A DNA stretch of 5,987 bases from Lachnospiraceae bacterium. Lineage in GTDB: Bacteria > Bacillota > Clostridia > Lachnospirales > Lachnospiraceae. The translations under genes were made by a program, and so were the position numbers. Shown here one piece after another: positions 4,144-5,987 of the stretch (positions within the stretch are counted from its first letter, which is position 1; the number at the start of each line of letters is the position of its first letter). The notes beneath the pieces are model-generated. The model saw nothing but the letters and a program-made list of their open reading frames with translations, was not told the origin of the DNA and searched no databases. The stretch spans positions 1-5,987 of the forward strand of contig DPJQ01000237.1 of assembly GCA_003542935.1 (NCBI GenBank), given 5' to 3'.

Positions 4144-5987
4144 ATGTTTAAAAGGAAACGGTATTTGAGTTTTGCCCTTGCGACAGGTATGCTGGCGGCT
4201 CAATTGTGCAATATTGCCCCAGCGGCAGTTTGGGGAGCGGGTGCTGCCAAAGCCACTGTCACAAACGTTGAGATTGGGAGCGATGTGTGGGAGACACCGG
4301 TGATTCCGGATGCTGCAGTATCCATTCCCGGTGTGGACAGGACAGAGATCTCTCTGAATGAGACGAAAAGCGACGGTACCTGGAAATTTTTATACAAAAT
4401 CCCGGATTATACGGCTCCGGACGGCGTACCGGCCCCTACGGCGGAGAAGCAGGATTTTGATTTTTCGAAATGGGCAAGTAAGGAATGGAAAAACATTGCC
4501 GTACCGGGGGAAGCCCTGATGCAGGGATTTGATGTTTTGACGAATAATGAGTATTATTATCAGCGGCAGATTACGGTGCCGCAGAATTTCGCCGGAAACC
4601 GGGTGCTGCTGCGGTTTGACGGTGTGTACAGTAATGCCCGGGTGTGGATCAACGGCAGGCATGTCAAGACCCATGTGGGAGGATTCACCACCTGGGACTG
4701 TGATCTTACAGATTATGCGAAACCGGGCGAGACGGTTACCCTGACACTGGGGGTTGCGGAGCTGTATGCCACAACGAAAGGAATCTGGAATCCGGAAGGT
4801 AAATGTGTCAACAATCCGGCTAATGCCACGGAATATGCCCATCATGATATGCTGGGTATCCTGCGGGATGTATCTCTGGTGGCAGTACCGCGGGATTATA
4901 TTGCCAGGGTTTATGTGAATACGGATTTTGATGCGGGTTTTACCGATGCCGACCTGGAAGTAACTGCGCAGCTGGGCCTGGTATCGAAAAAAGCACAGCT
5001 GTTTATCGAACTGCTGGATGGAAACAGTGTGGTTACCTCCGCTGTGGCAAATTTCACGGCATCCAATGACGGTGGGCTGACGGCCGCCAAAAAAGTGACC
5101 ATACCGGTGAAGGCCCCCAGGCATTGGGATGCGGAACACCCGAACCTGTATACGCTGCGGACATCCCTTTTGGTGGGCGGTGTGAAAAAACAGGTAAATG
5201 AAGAAAAGATAGGGTTCCGTGAGATCCACTACGGCGGCAGGGACGGAACCGACGTCAACCGGGTCTATGTGAATGGTAAAGAAGTGAAGCTGAGAGGTAC
5301 CTGCCGCCATGACGTGTCGGAGGATCTGGGGCGTTCCATGACCAGGGAAGAGGCCTATGAGGAAGCGGAGGCTTACAAAAAGGCCAATATCAATTTCATC
5401 CGTACATCCCACTATCCGATCTCGGAACATATGCTGGACGCCTGCGACGAGCTGGGAATCTATGTGGAGCAGGAGACGGCCGTCTGTTTCCAGGGGCCCT
5501 GGGGAGATGTGGCCAGTAAATATGAAGACTTCGGGCCGCAGTTTACGGAGATGGTTGAGCGGGACCGCAACCGCCCCTCGATCCTGATCTGGTCTCTGGG
5601 AAACGAGTCAAATTACAGTAAGGTGGTAAGCCAGTCCGGCGGGGATGCGTTTGGTGATGAGCGGGCCTATCTTGAGGATGTGGACAGAACCAGGCCCTGT
5701 ATTTTCAGTTTCCCGAATACGGGAGAGCCGGATGGCTTGAAGGATATCTACAGCGACCACTACGCAAGTGTGACCGGCGGCCTGGGCAGCAGCACGATGC
5801 CGCGGCTTCACGATGAGTATGCCCATATTCCCTGCTACAACCTCGACGAACTGCAGCGGGACGTGAATGTACGGAATTTCTGGGGGGAGAGTGTCAAGAA
5901 AGCCTGGGAAAATATTTTTGTGAGTGACGGAGCCCTGGGCGGCGCGCTCTGGGGAGGCATAGACGACGTATTCTATATCCCGGAGGG
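4144..5987 (+). CDS. Secreted glycoside hydrolase family 2 enzyme (beta-galactosidase-like), 3' end beyond window
   Basis: The frame opens at ATG 4144 after AGGAGAGGAGGA (4123-4134) and stays open for 614 codons to the window edge. Residues 1-35 look like a Sec signal peptide: MFKRKR, a hydrophobic stretch, and likely cleavage near AGA-AKA. A jelly-roll sugar-binding domain follows (about 75-245, with RFDGVYSNARVWING at 157-171 and GILRDV at 238-243), then an immunoglobulin-like domain (about 255-365) and the TIM barrel from about 372. Barrel hallmarks are LRGTCRHD (H389), RTSHYP (420-425) and WSLGNES with acid/base E488. HDEYAH supplies nucleophile E558, 70 residues on, close to the LacZ spacing (461 and 537). 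The enzyme should hydrolyse beta-linked galactose or related sugars outside the cell by a retaining mechanism. Exact substrate (beta-galactoside, glucuronide or mannoside) is not determined. The C-terminal domains and any surface anchor lie outside the window. Confidence 0.93.
   Translation, partial: MFKRKRYLSFALATGMLAAQLCNIAPAAVWGAGAAKATVTNVEIGSDVWETPVIPDAAVSIPGVDRTEISLNETKSDGTWKFLYKIPDYTAPDGVPAPTAEKQDFDFSKWASKEWKNIAVPGEALMQGFDVLTNNEYYYQRQITVPQNFAGNRVLLRFDGVYSNARVWINGRHVKTHVGGFTTWDCDLTDYAKPGETVTLTLGVAELYATTKGIWNPEGKCVNNPANATEYAHHDMLGILRDVSLVAVPRDYIARVYVNTDFDAGFTDADLEVTAQLGLVSKKAQLFIELLDGNSVVTSAVANFTASNDGGLTAAKKVTIPVKAPRHWDAEHPNLYTLRTSLLVGGVKKQVNEEKIGFREIHYGGRDGTDVNRVYVNGKEVKLRGTCRHDVSEDLGRSMTREEAYEEAEAYKKANINFIRTSHYPISEHMLDACDELGIYVEQETAVCFQGPWGDVASKYEDFGPQFTEMVERDRNRPSILIWSLGNESNYSKVVSQSGGDAFGDERAYLEDVDRTRPCIFSFPNTGEPDGLKDIYSDHYASVTGGLGSSTMPRLHDEYAHIPCYNLDELQRDVNVRNFWGESVKKAWENIFVSDGALGGALWGGIDDVFYIPE

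Noticed and set aside
4191..4212. Possible lipoprotein cysteine (C22) in the GH2 signal peptide
   Set aside because: The residues before it (A-Q-L-C) do not fit a lipobox; ordinary signal peptidase cleavage after the alanine-rich region is more likely.
4831..4848. EYAHHD in the GH2 jelly-roll domain as the nucleophile motif
   Set aside because: It lies before the catalytic barrel, at residue 230. The true nucleophile is E558 in HDEYAH, with LacZ-like spacing to E488.
4390..5430. 346-residue minus-strand frame
   Set aside because: It is a shadow of the GH2 gene, which shows signal peptide, domain order and catalytic residues on the plus strand.

Overview
The window looks like chromosomal DNA from a gut-type Firmicute of the Lachnospiraceae / Clostridium cluster XIVa kind. 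The evidence is mid-range GC, strong AGGAGG-type ribosome binding sites, a CD3324-family small regulator, a secreted glycoside hydrolase family 2 (GH2) enzyme, and a 373-residue protein whose C-terminal domain resembles unnamed proteins I remember from that family. This placement is inference; no rRNA or marker gene is present. All intact genes lie on the + strand.

Layout. Bases 1-529 hold no intact gene: a possible broken gene end (2-130), the first copy of an intergenic repeat (149-243), and about 290 bases of GC-rich, apparently non-coding DNA. A 94-residue CD3324-family helix-turn-helix protein follows (530-814). Next comes the second repeat copy (850-943), which supplies a plausible promoter for a 373-residue protein of unknown function (986-2107) that ends in a strong terminator. 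A well-formed extended -10 promoter (2230-2258) then starts a probable two-gene unit: a Uma2-family PD-(D/E)XK nuclease (2295-2849) and a DUF2971 protein (2913-3755), closed by a terminator. Bases 3756-4143 hold a promoter-like palindrome, a short or broken reading frame, and the promoter region of a large secreted GH2 beta-galactosidase-like enzyme (4144 to beyond the window end).

How they may work together. The GH2 enzyme is a typical exported polysaccharide- or oligosaccharide-degrading protein and looks like the first gene of its own unit. The Uma2 and DUF2971 pair is accessory-type DNA whose cellular role is not established. The CD3324-family protein is probably a DNA-binding regulator.

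The most unusual signal is the repeat. Two 86%-identical copies sit exactly 700 bases apart and carry conserved hairpins. Each also has an embedded -35/-10 pair around a TCGCGA core. The ten-base word TATACTCGCG occurs on one strand or the other in both copies and again at 3792-3801, where it overlaps another promoter-like element. It may be a dispersed regulatory repeat, a structured RNA or an operator. I cannot tell which from this window alone.
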